From: Bacteroidales bacterium UBA2287
Lineage (GTDB): Bacteria > Bacteroidota > Bacteroidia > Bacteroidales > Tenuifilaceae
NCBI GenBank assembly: GCA_002345675.1
Contig: DDWL01000037.1
Location: 1 to 64,000 of the forward strand
Direction of reading: 5' to 3'
Length of the DNA: 64,000 nt
Shown here: in pieces, positions 1-8,860 of the stretch
Position numbering within the stretch: the stretch's first letter is position 1
Layout of the letters: every line of letters starts with the position of its first letter
The notes under the pieces: model-generated
What the model saw: the letters and a program-made list of their open reading frames with translations, nothing else
Databases searched by the model: none
What the model was told of the DNA's origin: nothing
Made by a program: the position numbers and the translations under genes

Positions 1-2111
1 TGAAAGCACTTAATCGAAACTATACCTTAGTATTACTTCTATTTTGCTCATTTTTTTTGCAAACTAATTTTGGGTTAGCACAAAATAGTGATTCACTTTC
101 TCGTGTATCTGCAAATAAACTTCTTTTAGAGAGCGAAGTAGATACCGCATCAATTCTACATGCTGATAGTTTAGCTGTAGTAATTAGTGATTCTATTAGT
201 CTTAATAACGAGTCGAATAGATCGACAAAATATTCAATGGTCTCAGGCAGAAGTGCCGAAGGGTACTTTGGACTTAAAAAGCGAAAAGGAATACGAGCGT
301 GGAACTATAATTCAACCTTCAATCTATATAATGAACAGCCAATAGACACGTTGCTTTGGCTTAATCACTTAAATTACCCCCAGCAAAAAAATATTGAAAC
401 TTATACTTATTTAGGAACTATTGGATCTCCTACTCAAAACGACCATTTTTTTTCGAGGGAAATTAGCTCGCCATTTCTTTTTAATAATGCTTATAGTACC
501 TATTTTACCAGAAGTAATGAGTACTCATTATATAAAACAAATACCCCTTTTACCTTAGTTTCGTTTTCAAGTGCTGGAAGCAGAAGAGAGGCAGAAGAGA
601 TGCTGAGTGCTTTTCATTCTCAAAATGCTAATGATTATTTAAATTTTGGAATTGAGTATAAATTTATTGGCGCTAAGGGTGTATATAAAAATCAACAAAC
701 TAGAAGCAATAACTTTGCGATTTTTGGAAACTATTGTAGAGGTAATTTTTTTGTTAGCAGTAACTTTATTTATAGCACATTTAAGAATAAAGAAAATGGG
801 GGTATTGTTAACCATTCTTCAATAGAAGACGAAGTTATCGAACCAGCCCTCGTTCCGATATTTCTGAATGAAAGCACAAATTCATACAGCGAGTCGAAGT
901 ACCGAGGGGTAACATCTACTTTGGGATATTCTCTTGTAAACTTTTCGCGAAAAGAGCTAAACGAGGCGGGAAAGGATACATTGGTTTTTACCCCATTGAT
1001 TTCTACCTTATTGCACTATAATTACGAAATTTATAGTCGGCTATATCAGTATAAACATGAAGCAACAGATCCAGATTTCTATTCGAATTACTATATTAAT
1101 CCTGGAAGTACTAGAGATTCTGTATCGCTTTATTCGCATAATTTTCTTGCAGAGGTTCAATTTAATCAACCCTTTAGGTATGTTGGAACTCCTGGGCTAA
1201 AAGCTTTTGCAGGAATTAATTATTTAAATTACTACTCCTTTAAACCAACGGATTTTTTATACCAAAGCAATGGGTCGCAATATAATACATCGCATATTGG
1301 TGTTACTGCTTTTAGTTCGAGTGCATACCTTTCATACAGAGCAATGGTAAGAGCATTTCTTTCAGGGCACAGAGCAAATGATAAGGAATTGCTTGGAGAG
1401 ATTACGCTTTCGCCATGGAAAAGACAAGGTATGCCAACCGTAGTTGGAAATATTATGATTGCAGAGAATGAACCTGATGTTTTCATAAAAGACTATTTTT
1501 CAAATCATTATAAATGGGAGAATGACTTTGGCAAGGAGCGAAGGTTTTTAATGAGTGGAAAATTAAAAGTTGACAGGTTACTTACCGAATTGGCGTATAA
1601 TGTGCTGTATATTAATAATTATATATATTTTGATGCTTCATCTTTACCTGCACAGCAAGCGAATATTGCAATAACATCGGCAAGTGTTCAGAATACTCTG
1701 AAAATTAAAGGGTTTAATGCCGTTAGTAAAGTGGTTTGGCAGGTTAATACAAATAAAAGTGCGCTAAGCCTTCCCCGAATAATTGCATTTAGTTCAATTT
1801 TTTACGAAACGGTTTTAGTGCAAAACGCACTAACAGCTCAGTTTGGAGTAAGTGCTTTTTATAGAACGAAGTTCTATGCCGATGCATATAATCCTGCAAT
1901 AGGCCAGTTCTACTTGCAAAGAGATAAGTTAATTGGAAACTACCCACTTGTTGATGTGTTTGTAAACCTTAAATGGAAAAAGGCAATTATATTCCTTAAG
2001 TATGAGCATGTAAATCAAGGAGTTCCTAATAATGAATATTTTGCAACTTATCGATATCCCATGAATCCAAGAGTGTTCAAGTTTGGTATTTCGTGGATGT
2101 TTTACGATTAG
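1..2111 (+). CDS. Porin_10-type outer-membrane beta-barrel protein, lacking only its first base
   Basis: Probable outer-membrane porin of the Bacteroidota 'putative porin' type. The open frame runs from base 3 without a stop, and the first two bases (TG) followed by AAA GCA CTT make the true start an ATG whose A lies one base left of the window. Read that way, the protein starts MKALNRNYTLVLLLFC and has a typical signal peptide ending near FGLAQ; the TTG at base 57 would cut into it. The mature part of about 675 residues is rich in alternating aromatic/polar stretches typical of beta strands and ends in an aromatic residue pair (FYD). The family call rests on overall character and on the N-terminal part of the barrel (residues about 100-200), so the substrate is unknown. 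A lytic transglycosylase follows after 74 bp. Confidence 0.72.
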   Translation, partial: KALNRNYTLVLLLFCSFFLQTNFGLAQNSDSLSRVSANKLLLESEVDTASILHADSLAVVISDSISLNNESNRSTKYSMVSGRSAEGYFGLKKRKGIRAWNYNSTFNLYNEQPIDTLLWLNHLNYPQQKNIETYTYLGTIGSPTQNDHFFSREISSPFLFNNAYSTYFTRSNEYSLYKTNTPFTLVSFSSAGSRREAEEMLSAFHSQNANDYLNFGIEYKFIGAKGVYKNQQTRSNNFAIFGNYCRGNFFVSSNFIYSTFKNKENGGIVNHSSIEDEVIEPALVPIFLNESTNSYSESKYRGVTSTLGYSLVNFSRKELNEAGKDTLVFTPLISTLLHYNYEIYSRLYQYKHEATDPDFYSNYYINPGSTRDSVSLYSHNFLAEVQFNQPFRYVGTPGLKAFAGINYLNYYSFKPTDFLYQSNGSQYNTSHIGVTAFSSSAYLSYRAMVRAFLSGHRANDKELLGEITLSPWKRQGMPTVVGNIMIAENEPDVFIKDYFSNHYKWENDFGKERRFLMSGKLKVDRLLTELAYNVLYINNYIYFDASSLPAQQANIAITSASVQNTLKIKGFNAVSKVVWQVNTNKSALSLPRIIAFSSIFYETVLVQNALTAQFGVSAFYRTKFYADAYNPAIGQFYLQRDKLIGNYPLVDVFVNLKWKKAIIFLKYEHVNQGVPNNEYFATYRYPMNPRVFKFGISWMFYD

Positions 2112-2185
2112 TCGTCAAAATTAACGGTGATATGTCGTAATTCTTGTTACCTTTGCTTTTTTTTAAAAATGTGAAGGTTATAAGT

Positions 2186-3595
2186 ATGGGTTTATTAAAA
2201 TTAGTGAAGATTAAGTATTCCATTTTTATTCTATTGCTCTTTCTTTTTAGCTGTGAGTTTGGCCAAAATGGGAGTCGCTTACTAAAAAGTGATGGCACCC
2301 GCGATTTGGAGCAAATTTTAGCCGATGGCAAACTTATTGCGGTTACCGAGTTTAATTCGACAAACTATTTTATTTACAAAGGAGAGCCAATGGGCTTTCA
2401 TTTCGATTTGCTTAAAGCATTTGCAAGTCATTTGGGAGTTAAGCTAGAGATAATTGCAGAGAATAGCCTCGAGTCGGCTTTTAAAATGGTTGAGAGTGGC
2501 GAAGTAGACGTGTTTGCCAACAACCTAACCATAATGACCGATCGCGCTGAACGTGTACAGTTTAGCGTTCCTCATAGCCAAACTCGTCAGGTTTTAGTAC
2601 AACGAAAAGTTGATTCAAATTCAGGTAGTTTTGCTGTTCGCAACGGTGTTGAATTAGGTGGAAAAATAATATACGTTCAACAGGGGTCGGCTGCAGCAAT
2701 ACGATTAAAAAATATTTCGGAAGAAATTGGCGTTCCCATTGTAGTTATTGAAATGAACAACTACGAAGCCGATGAACTTATTGAACTTGTTGCTAGTGGC
2801 GAAATTGATTTCACGGTTTGCGATGAGGATATTGCAAAGGTTAATAGTTTTCACTTTGCCAATATCGATTTTGAAATGGCGGTAAGCCTTGAACAGAATC
2901 TGGCTTGGGCACTAAATAAGCAATCGCCTGAGCTAGCGGCAAAACTAAATAAATGGCTCGAAGGATATTTGAAAACGGCTGAATACAGAATTATTAGAAA
3001 CAAGTACTTTGAGAATCCATTTTGGGCAAAGCGTATTTTGGGCGAATTGACAAAGATAAGGGAGGGTGAAATTTCTCGATTCGATGAAGGGTTTAAACTT
3101 GCGAGCAGTAAAATATCGTGGGATTGGAGGCTTTTTGCTGCTTTAGTTTATAACGAGAGTAGGTTTAAACACGAAGCAACGTCGAACAGGGGAGCTTCGG
3201 GATTAATGCAGTTTATGCCATCAACGGCTAATTACTTTGGAGTAAGTCATAATACCGATGCACAATCTCAAATTCAGGCAGGTGGCCGTTACCTTAACTG
3301 GCTCGAGAAACGTTTTGAGGATAGCACGATTACCCAAGATCAACGGATTAAGTTTGTGTTAGCATCGTATAATGCAGGGATTGGGCATGTAATTGATGCT
3401 CGAAATTTAGCCCGAAAGTATGGCAAGGATCCTAATGTTTGGGATAATAATGTGGATTACTTCATTTTAAATAAAACCTTGTATTCGCAGGATGCTATTG
3501 TTCGACATGGCAAACTTAAGGGAGTTGAAACCTACACGTATGTTACAAAGGTTTTCGATACCTATAATCACTATAAAAATATTGTGCCCGAATAG
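2186..3595 (+). CDS. mltF: MltF-like lytic transglycosylase lipoprotein with solute-binding domain
   Basis: Membrane-anchored murein lytic transglycosylase that would cleave peptidoglycan glycan strands from the periplasmic face of an envelope membrane. I chose the ATG at 2186 (469 aa) because it gives a clean lipoprotein signal with lipobox LFLFSC; an upstream frame extension has no signal character. Residues about 45-280 form a periplasmic solute-binding-protein type 3 domain (GFHFDLLKAF, EVDVFANNLTIMTDRAE). Residues about 310-469 form an SLT domain with the catalytic Glu in NESRF (E324) and the family motif GASGLMQFMP. The two-domain order is that of MltF. The gene is separate from its neighbours and probably monocistronic. 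Confidence 0.88.
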   Translation: MGLLKLVKIKYSIFILLLFLFSCEFGQNGSRLLKSDGTRDLEQILADGKLIAVTEFNSTNYFIYKGEPMGFHFDLLKAFASHLGVKLEIIAENSLESAFKMVESGEVDVFANNLTIMTDRAERVQFSVPHSQTRQVLVQRKVDSNSGSFAVRNGVELGGKIIYVQQGSAAAIRLKNISEEIGVPIVVIEMNNYEADELIELVASGEIDFTVCDEDIAKVNSFHFANIDFEMAVSLEQNLAWALNKQSPELAAKLNKWLEGYLKTAEYRIIRNKYFENPFWAKRILGELTKIREGEISRFDEGFKLASSKISWDWRLFAALVYNESRFKHEATSNRGASGLMQFMPSTANYFGVSHNTDAQSQIQAGGRYLNWLEKRFEDSTITQDQRIKFVLASYNAGIGHVIDARNLARKYGKDPNVWDNNVDYFILNKTLYSQDAIVRHGKLKGVETYTYVTKVFDTYNHYKNIVPE

Positions 3596-3598
3596 AGT

Positions 3599-4222
3599 TT
3601 AGTATAGTTCGGTTAGTTCCGAAATAATCATAGCTGTTGCTCCCCAAACGAATTCGTTCTGAACATCGTAGTAGGGAGCAATAATTTTTTTATTGCGAAT
3701 GGTAAGGGTTTTTTCCTTAATAGTTTCTGAATTTTTTAAGTCGAGAAGAGGAACCGTAATAGTGTAATCGACCTCGCGGCTATTCAGCAAAAGTTTTGGG
3801 AGTTCTTTTAGTAATCCTAAATATGGTACAACCTTGGTATTGCTCACAGGAATAAATAACGGAGTTATAGAGCCCAGCAATTCAATGCTGTTAGAGTTTA
3901 TGCCAACCTCTTCGTAAGTTTCGCGAAGAGCCGTATTTTCGAGCGTAATATCCGATTCGTCAAATTTCCCTCCAGGGAAACTTACCTGCCCACTATGAAC
4001 CCCATTGTAAACGGGACGTTTAATAAGTAATGTGCAAATTTTATCGTTAAAGGGGAACAGTGCAATTAGAACAGCACTGTTGCGAATTTGGTTGTGATTT
4101 TTGAAGTTGCTTATTAGTTCACCCCTAAACGATGGCGTCATTTTAAGTTGTGCCAATTCGCCCGGAAGGTTAATGGTTAGGCTTTGCTTAATGCGTTCAA
4201 TTATATTGTAACCGTCATCCAT
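3599..4222 (-). CDS. CoA-pyrophosphatase-type Nudix hydrolase
   Basis: Nudix hydrolase of 207 aa, probably cytoplasmic, predicted to hydrolyse CoA and its derivatives to 4'-phosphopantetheine and 3',5'-ADP. The NudL/CoAse signature is present: LLIKRPVYNGVHSGQVSFPG followed by GGK and the Nudix core TALRETYEEVGI with its metal-binding glutamates. The extended spacing between GGK and RETYEEVG is the form seen in the CoAse subgroup. The gene is convergent with mltF, with only 3 bp between the stop codons, so the two may share termination. The CoA substrate is inferred from the subgroup signature. Confidence 0.85.
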   Translation of the reverse strand: MDDGYNIIERIKQSLTINLPGELAQLKMTPSFRGELISNFKNHNQIRNSAVLIALFPFNDKICTLLIKRPVYNGVHSGQVSFPGGKFDESDITLENTALRETYEEVGINSNSIELLGSITPLFIPVSNTKVVPYLGLLKELPKLLLNSREVDYTITVPLLDLKNSETIKEKTLTIRNKKIIAPYYDVQNEFVWGATAMIISELTELY

Positions 4223-4322
4223 TTTTAGGGCTTAAAGTTCAAAATTAGTAATTATACCTCATTAAAAATAAATACTTTGTTGTGTTAGCGTAAGTTTGTA
4301 TGTTTGCATAAACATTACGAGA

Positions 4323-4973
4323 ATGGAAAAACTTGTTGCCCCATCGCTTCTTTCGGCCGACTTTAATAACCTTGGTCGCGATATTGAAATGATAAACAAA
4401 AGTGAAGCCGATTGGTTTCACCTCGACATAATGGATGGCGTTTTTGTGCCCAACATGTCGTTTGGTTTTCCTGTGGTGGAGCACATTGCCCAGTTGGCTA
4501 AAAAGCCATTGGATGTTCACCTTATGATAGTAGACCCCGACCGCTACCTCGAGCGTTTTCGCGACGCTGGTGCCAATATTCTTACCGTGCACTGGGAAAC
4601 TTGCAATCATCTTCATAGAACCCTTACGCAAATTAAGAAGTTGGGCATGAAGGCTGGAGTTTCGGTGAATCCACATACTCCTGTTGAACTTTTGGACGAT
4701 ATTCTGTTTGAAGCCGATTTAGTTCTTATAATGAGCGTTAACCCAGGTTTTGGCGGTCAAAAGTTTATTGAGAATAGCTTGGTACGCATTTCCCGCTTGC
4801 GTAAAATGATAGACCAAAAAGGTCTTTCGACTCTTATTGAGGTTGATGGAGGTGTTGATGTTAGCAATGCAGCTAGTATTTATAGCGCAGGTGCCAACGT
4901 TTTGGTTGCCGGAAATGCGGTGTTTAAGGCTTCCAGTCCACAAAATGCCATTCGAAGTATAAAAGGAATTTAA
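4323..4973 (+). CDS. rpe: Ribulose-phosphate 3-epimerase
   Basis: Interconverts D-ribulose 5-phosphate and D-xylulose 5-phosphate in the pentose phosphate pathway. The 216-aa protein from the ATG at 4323 has the normal family length and starts MEKLVAPSLLSADF. The TIM-barrel motifs are intact: HLDIMDGVFVPNMSFG with the catalytic Asp, DVHLMIVDPDRY, SVNPGFGGQ for phosphate binding, and EVDGGVD with the second catalytic Asp. An ATG-free extension upstream (from 4296) is not needed. The gene diverges from the Nudix gene across about 100 bp that probably holds both promoters. Confidence 0.96.
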   Translation: MEKLVAPSLLSADFNNLGRDIEMINKSEADWFHLDIMDGVFVPNMSFGFPVVEHIAQLAKKPLDVHLMIVDPDRYLERFRDAGANILTVHWETCNHLHRTLTQIKKLGMKAGVSVNPHTPVELLDDILFEADLVLIMSVNPGFGGQKFIENSLVRISRLRKMIDQKGLSTLIEVDGGVDVSNAASIYSAGANVLVAGNAVFKASSPQNAIRSIKGI

Positions 4974-5020
4974 CTACAAAATACTAGGTTTCCTTACCTT
5001 TTTTTAACAAAGAAGAGCTG

Positions 5021-6100
5021 TTGAGAGTTGTTCCATACCTACTATTTCTTCTACTTACAACTTCATGTGCTTTTGCGCAACAAGAGCGATTTTGTCGCAT
5101 TGGCGATAGTCCCGAAACGCTGTATGGACTTAAACGACTTTGGAATCCAGAGTATTTTCAAGGATATAGTAAAACGAAGAGCTACTTTGAGGGCTGGTAT
5201 TTCAAAATGGTGTCGGCCAACGGGAAGCATCGATACGCTTTTATTCCGGGTGTTTCGTTAGGCGACGATTCGCATTCGTTTGTTCAGGTAATCGATGGCA
5301 CTACAGGGAGCACACAATATTACCGATTTCCCATTGAAGAATTTTACTACTCCACCAACCGCTTTGCAGTTTGGGTAGGCCCAAACTTTTTTAGTGCCGA
5401 TAGTTTTTTTGTGGACTTAGGTGCAGGCGAAAACCTAATTATAGGGAAAGGATTAATTTTAAACAGGGTTGAATACCCCATAAAACCTTTAATGCCGGGC
5501 ATAATGGGCTGGTATAGGTTCGTTCCCTTTATGGAGTGTTTTCACGGAATTGTAAGTATTGACCATACACTGTTAGGCGATTTTTTAGTTGGTAGCCAGA
5601 TTATAAGTTTTACTGGAGGTAAAGGTTACATTGAAAAGGACTGGGGCAAAAGCATGCCTTCGGCTTGGGTGTGGACTCAAAGTAATAATTTTAGCAATAG
5701 CCCCAATGCGTCGTTTATGCTTTCGGTAGCCAATATTCCGTGGATGGGACGTTCGTTTACTGGATTTTTGGGCTACCTGTATGCAAATGGGAACCTTTAT
5801 AGGTTTGCAACCTATACAGGAGCAAAAATTAAGGTGTTCGAAACCGAAGGCGATAAGGTTAGAGTTGTTATTGAGTCGAGAAAGTTTACCATTGAATTTA
5901 TCGGAGTAAAAGGCACACGAGGCAATCTGCTTGCTCCAGTGGCAGGCGAAATGAGCCGAACCATTCACGAAAGTATTGATGCTATAATTAGTGTTAAACT
6001 AACCGATAACGAAGGGCTGGTTCTTTTTGAAGGCGAAGCTCCAATTGCTGGGCTCGAACTTGTTGGCGATACAAATGCTTTAAACCCAAATAAGCAATAA
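5021..6100 (+). CDS. Tocopherol-cyclase-like secreted protein (TTG start)
   Basis: Member of the tocopherol-cyclase-like family (359 aa). There is no in-frame ATG after the stop at 4985, and the TTG at 5021 gives a clear signal peptide (MRVVPYLLFLLLTTSCAFAQ), so I take TTG as the start. The Cys in the leader lies three residues before the predicted cleavage and is not a convincing lipobox. The family hallmark YFEGWYFKMVSANGKHRYAF lies near residues 50-70, and KGYIEKDWGKSMPSAWVW is the second conserved block. In plants and cyanobacteria the family cyclises tocopherol precursors, but most bacterial members are uncharacterised and this one is exported, so the activity is uncertain. It follows rpe by about 50 bp and may be cotranscribed. 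Confidence 0.72.
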   Translation: MRVVPYLLFLLLTTSCAFAQQERFCRIGDSPETLYGLKRLWNPEYFQGYSKTKSYFEGWYFKMVSANGKHRYAFIPGVSLGDDSHSFVQVIDGTTGSTQYYRFPIEEFYYSTNRFAVWVGPNFFSADSFFVDLGAGENLIIGKGLILNRVEYPIKPLMPGIMGWYRFVPFMECFHGIVSIDHTLLGDFLVGSQIISFTGGKGYIEKDWGKSMPSAWVWTQSNNFSNSPNASFMLSVANIPWMGRSFTGFLGYLYANGNLYRFATYTGAKIKVFETEGDKVRVVIESRKFTIEFIGVKGTRGNLLAPVAGEMSRTIHESIDAIISVKLTDNEGLVLFEGEAPIAGLELVGDTNALNPNKQ

Positions 6101-6162
6101 GCTCTTTTTGGCTCGCATTTTCAGAAAAACTCCATAACTTTATATTTTAAAATAGTTAATGT

Positions 6163-7188
6163 ATGGAGCAACTTTCAATAAACTGCACTTCGGGAGAATC
6201 GACACTACTTATTGGCGAAAAGTTCGCAAACTTAAATGGCTATTTGCCAAATGAAAAGGTTTTTATTGTAACCGACTCAAACATTGCGCTTCACTATCTT
6301 GTTAATTTTCCACAATTTCCAGTTTACATTATTGAGCCAGGAGAAGCCTCGAAAACCGTTATAGTGTACAGTAAAATTTGTCGATGGCTGCTCGACGAGG
6401 GCGCCGATCGCAGTTCATTTTTACTTGGCATTGGTGGAGGTGTGGTTTGCGATTTAACAGGATTTGTTGCTTCAACCTTTATGCGGGGTATTGAGTTTGG
6501 GTTTGTTGCAACATCGCTGCTTGCGCAGGTCGATGCAAGTGTTGGTGGTAAAAATGGTGTAAACCTCGATGGCTTTAAAAATATAATAGGAACATTTAGT
6601 CAGCCAAAGTTTGTGCTTTGCGACCCCGAAATGCTTGGTGCGCTTCCACGCGAAGAGCTCATAAACGGCTTTGCCGAAATAGTAAAGCACGCTTTAATTG
6701 CCGATGTTGAAATGTTTAAATTTCTTGAAGCGAATTTTGAGACAGTTAAGGCATCAAACTCATTGGCAATAGAGTATTTAGTAAAACGTTCAGTCGAAAT
6801 TAAAACTCAAATTGTTGAAGCCGATGAGCGCGACAGGGGAGAGCGACGGAAGCTAAACCTTGGGCACACCTATGGTCATGCAGTTGAGAAACTTACAGGA
6901 CTTCCGCATGGGCAGTGCGTAAGCATTGGATTGGAGTTTACCGCACGACTCTCGGTGTCGAAAGGGCTTTTAGACAAAAGGGATTATATGCGATTAATGA
7001 ACTTGCTTAAGGATTTAGAATTGCCAGTTTGCATAAGCTTAAATCCCATTAAAGTAATCGATACTATTGCTAAGGACAAGAAAAAAACAAGCAACTCAAT
7101 CGACTTTATTCTTATGAAAGGAATTGGTAATGTTGTTGTTGAGAAGTTGAGTTTAAACGAACTTCGGGAGTTTGTTGAGCATAAATAG
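6163..7188 (+). CDS. aroB: 3-dehydroquinate synthase
   Basis: Second step of the shikimate pathway: converts DAHP to 3-dehydroquinate using NAD and a divalent metal. The 341-aa protein has the diagnostic motifs GGGVVCDLTGFVASTFMRG (nucleotide binding), DASVGGKNGVN, the metal-ligand region GFAEIVKHALI, and LNLGHTYGHAVEKL. It heads a same-strand run aroB-aroD-aroE-aroA. The gaps are short (56 bp to aroD, 50 bp to aroE), consistent with one operon. aroC, aroK and aroG are not in the window. Confidence 0.95.
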   Translation: MEQLSINCTSGESTLLIGEKFANLNGYLPNEKVFIVTDSNIALHYLVNFPQFPVYIIEPGEASKTVIVYSKICRWLLDEGADRSSFLLGIGGGVVCDLTGFVASTFMRGIEFGFVATSLLAQVDASVGGKNGVNLDGFKNIIGTFSQPKFVLCDPEMLGALPREELINGFAEIVKHALIADVEMFKFLEANFETVKASNSLAIEYLVKRSVEIKTQIVEADERDRGERRKLNLGHTYGHAVEKLTGLPHGQCVSIGLEFTARLSVSKGLLDKRDYMRLMNLLKDLELPVCISLNPIKVIDTIAKDKKKTSNSIDFILMKGIGNVVVEKLSLNELREFVEHK

Positions 7189-7244
7189 TGCTCATTTCGT
7201 TTGTGCAAATATGTTAATTCTACATAAATAGGATTTCAAATTAA

Positions 7245-7886
7245 ATGGCAATGGAGTCGAAAATTTGTTTAAGCATTGGGAATGTTGAATTCGAGGAGGT
7301 GCTTCAGCAACTTCGGAAGGTTGACCTTGCCGAAATACGAATGGACTTGCTCGGCTTTACCGATGAACAGTTTAAAACCATTTTTCAAAGTCACAGGAAT
7401 TTAATTGCAACTTTTCGTTCGCCCGAGGGCGATTTTTTAACCATGTCGATGATGCTTGCAAAAGCAATTGATTATGGCTGTGCGTTTGTCGATATTGACA
7501 TAGCGAACCCCGATTCGTTTAGAAATGCATTGGTTTTGACAGCGAAACGCAGAGGCGTAAACGTAATTCTGTCGTATCACAACTTTACCGAAACCCCAAG
7601 TGCAGATCAATTAAATAGAATTATCGAAGGGTTATTTTCGAATGGGGCACAAATTGCCAAAATTGCATGTATGGCAAATTCGTCTGCCGACTGCTCACGA
7701 ATGCTTGGTTTATATGAGAATAACAAGAATATAGTCGCTTTTTGCATGGGTGAGATTGGGAGAATTACCCGCTTGGCTGCTCCGCTATTAGGTGCACCAT
7801 TTACCTATGCATCAATTAAAGGAAAGGAAACAGCTCCTGGGCAAATGGCGTTCGAGGAGGTGGAAAAGTTTTTCAACAACATTTAG
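7245..7886 (+). CDS. aroD: Type I 3-dehydroquinate dehydratase
   Basis: Dehydrates 3-dehydroquinate to 3-dehydroshikimate by the class I Schiff-base mechanism. The 213-aa protein carries the general-base His in LSYHNFTETP (H112) and the Schiff-base Lys in AQIAKIACMA (K139). It has the N-terminal substrate-contact segment AEIRMDLLGF and the C-terminal GQMAFEEVEKFF. A start at the second ATG (7251) is equally possible. At about 210 residues it is slightly shorter than the usual 225-250 aa. It lies between aroB and aroE in the same orientation. Confidence 0.9.
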   Translation: MAMESKICLSIGNVEFEEVLQQLRKVDLAEIRMDLLGFTDEQFKTIFQSHRNLIATFRSPEGDFLTMSMMLAKAIDYGCAFVDIDIANPDSFRNALVLTAKRRGVNVILSYHNFTETPSADQLNRIIEGLFSNGAQIAKIACMANSSADCSRMLGLYENNKNIVAFCMGEIGRITRLAAPLLGAPFTYASIKGKETAPGQMAFEEVEKFFNNI

Positions 7887-7936
7887 TAGTAAATCTGTGT
7901 AAGTCCGTTTAATCAGTGTTATCAGTGTTCCAACCA

Positions 7937-8860
7937 ATGAAAATATTCGCCGTTTTTGGCAATCCAATACTTCACAGCAAGAGCCCGCAGCTCTTCAATT
8001 CTGCTTTTGAAAACTTTAAGGTTGATGCATTTTATACACGAATTCGACCCCAATCGGCAACCGATATTATTGATATTATAAAGAAACTCCCATTGGCGGG
8101 AGCCAATATTACTGCTCCTTATAAAGAAGATGCTTTAAACTTACTCGACGAGTTTTCGATTGATGCGAAAGCAGTTGGGGCGGTAAATACAGTTGTGAAT
8201 TACAATGGGCGATTAATTGGCCACAATACCGACCATGTTGGTGTAACCGAATCGCTAAAAAATGCAGGAATTAATCTTTCTCGCAGCAAGTGTCTCGTTT
8301 TAGGAGGAGGTGGCGCAGCACGAGCTGCCGTTTATGGATTAAAGAAAAGCGAAGCCGAAGTTTATATATGCAACCGAACACTTTCGAAGGCACAGATAAT
8401 TGCTTCCGATTTCGGCTGCAAGGTTTTGGATTGGAATAATTTCGATAGTTCTATCGATTTCGACGTTGTTGTTTCAACCCTTCTTCCAGAAGCGATTCCG
8501 CCTTTTTTACAATCACTTAAATTTTACTTTTTACTCGATGCTTCTTATAAATCATCGGCTGTTTCGAGAATTGCGAGTGAAATGAACGTTGAAATTATTG
8601 AGGGCAAATGGTGGCTTATTCACCAGGCTGTTGCAGCTTACGAGCTATTTCTGGGCGTAAAGCCGTCGTTCGAGAGCATGGCAAGCGCATTCGATGTAAA
8701 GTTGGACAAGGAAAAGCTTCGGATAGAAACTTTCCCTTTGAGCGAAAAATATGAGTTGGCAACTCAGCGGGTAGACCTAATCGTTTCAACAAAAAGTTTA
8801 GATGCAAGTGTCTTAAAAAATATTGTTGATGAAGAAATTGGTAAAGCCTTCGGCAGTTAG
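7937..8860 (+). CDS. aroE: Shikimate dehydrogenase with C-terminal extension
   Basis: NADP-dependent reduction of 3-dehydroshikimate to shikimate. I use the ATG at 7937 (MKIFAVFGNPILHSKSPQLF) because the catalytic-domain strand starts there; the frame open further upstream adds seven residues without family character. NITAPYKEDA contains the catalytic Lys, GHNTDHVG the substrate-binding Asp, and LVLGGGGAARAAVYGL plus CNRT the NADP-binding Rossmann domain. Family members usually end soon after the block matched here by HQAVAAYELFLG; this one continues about 55 residues to 307 aa. The extension ends inside aroA, overlapping its start by 32 bp in another frame, which implies translational coupling. 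Confidence 0.9.
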   Translation: MKIFAVFGNPILHSKSPQLFNSAFENFKVDAFYTRIRPQSATDIIDIIKKLPLAGANITAPYKEDALNLLDEFSIDAKAVGAVNTVVNYNGRLIGHNTDHVGVTESLKNAGINLSRSKCLVLGGGGAARAAVYGLKKSEAEVYICNRTLSKAQIIASDFGCKVLDWNNFDSSIDFDVVVSTLLPEAIPPFLQSLKFYFLLDASYKSSAVSRIASEMNVEIIEGKWWLIHQAVAAYELFLGVKPSFESMASAFDVKLDKEKLRIETFPLSEKYELATQRVDLIVSTKSLDASVLKNIVDEEIGKAFGS

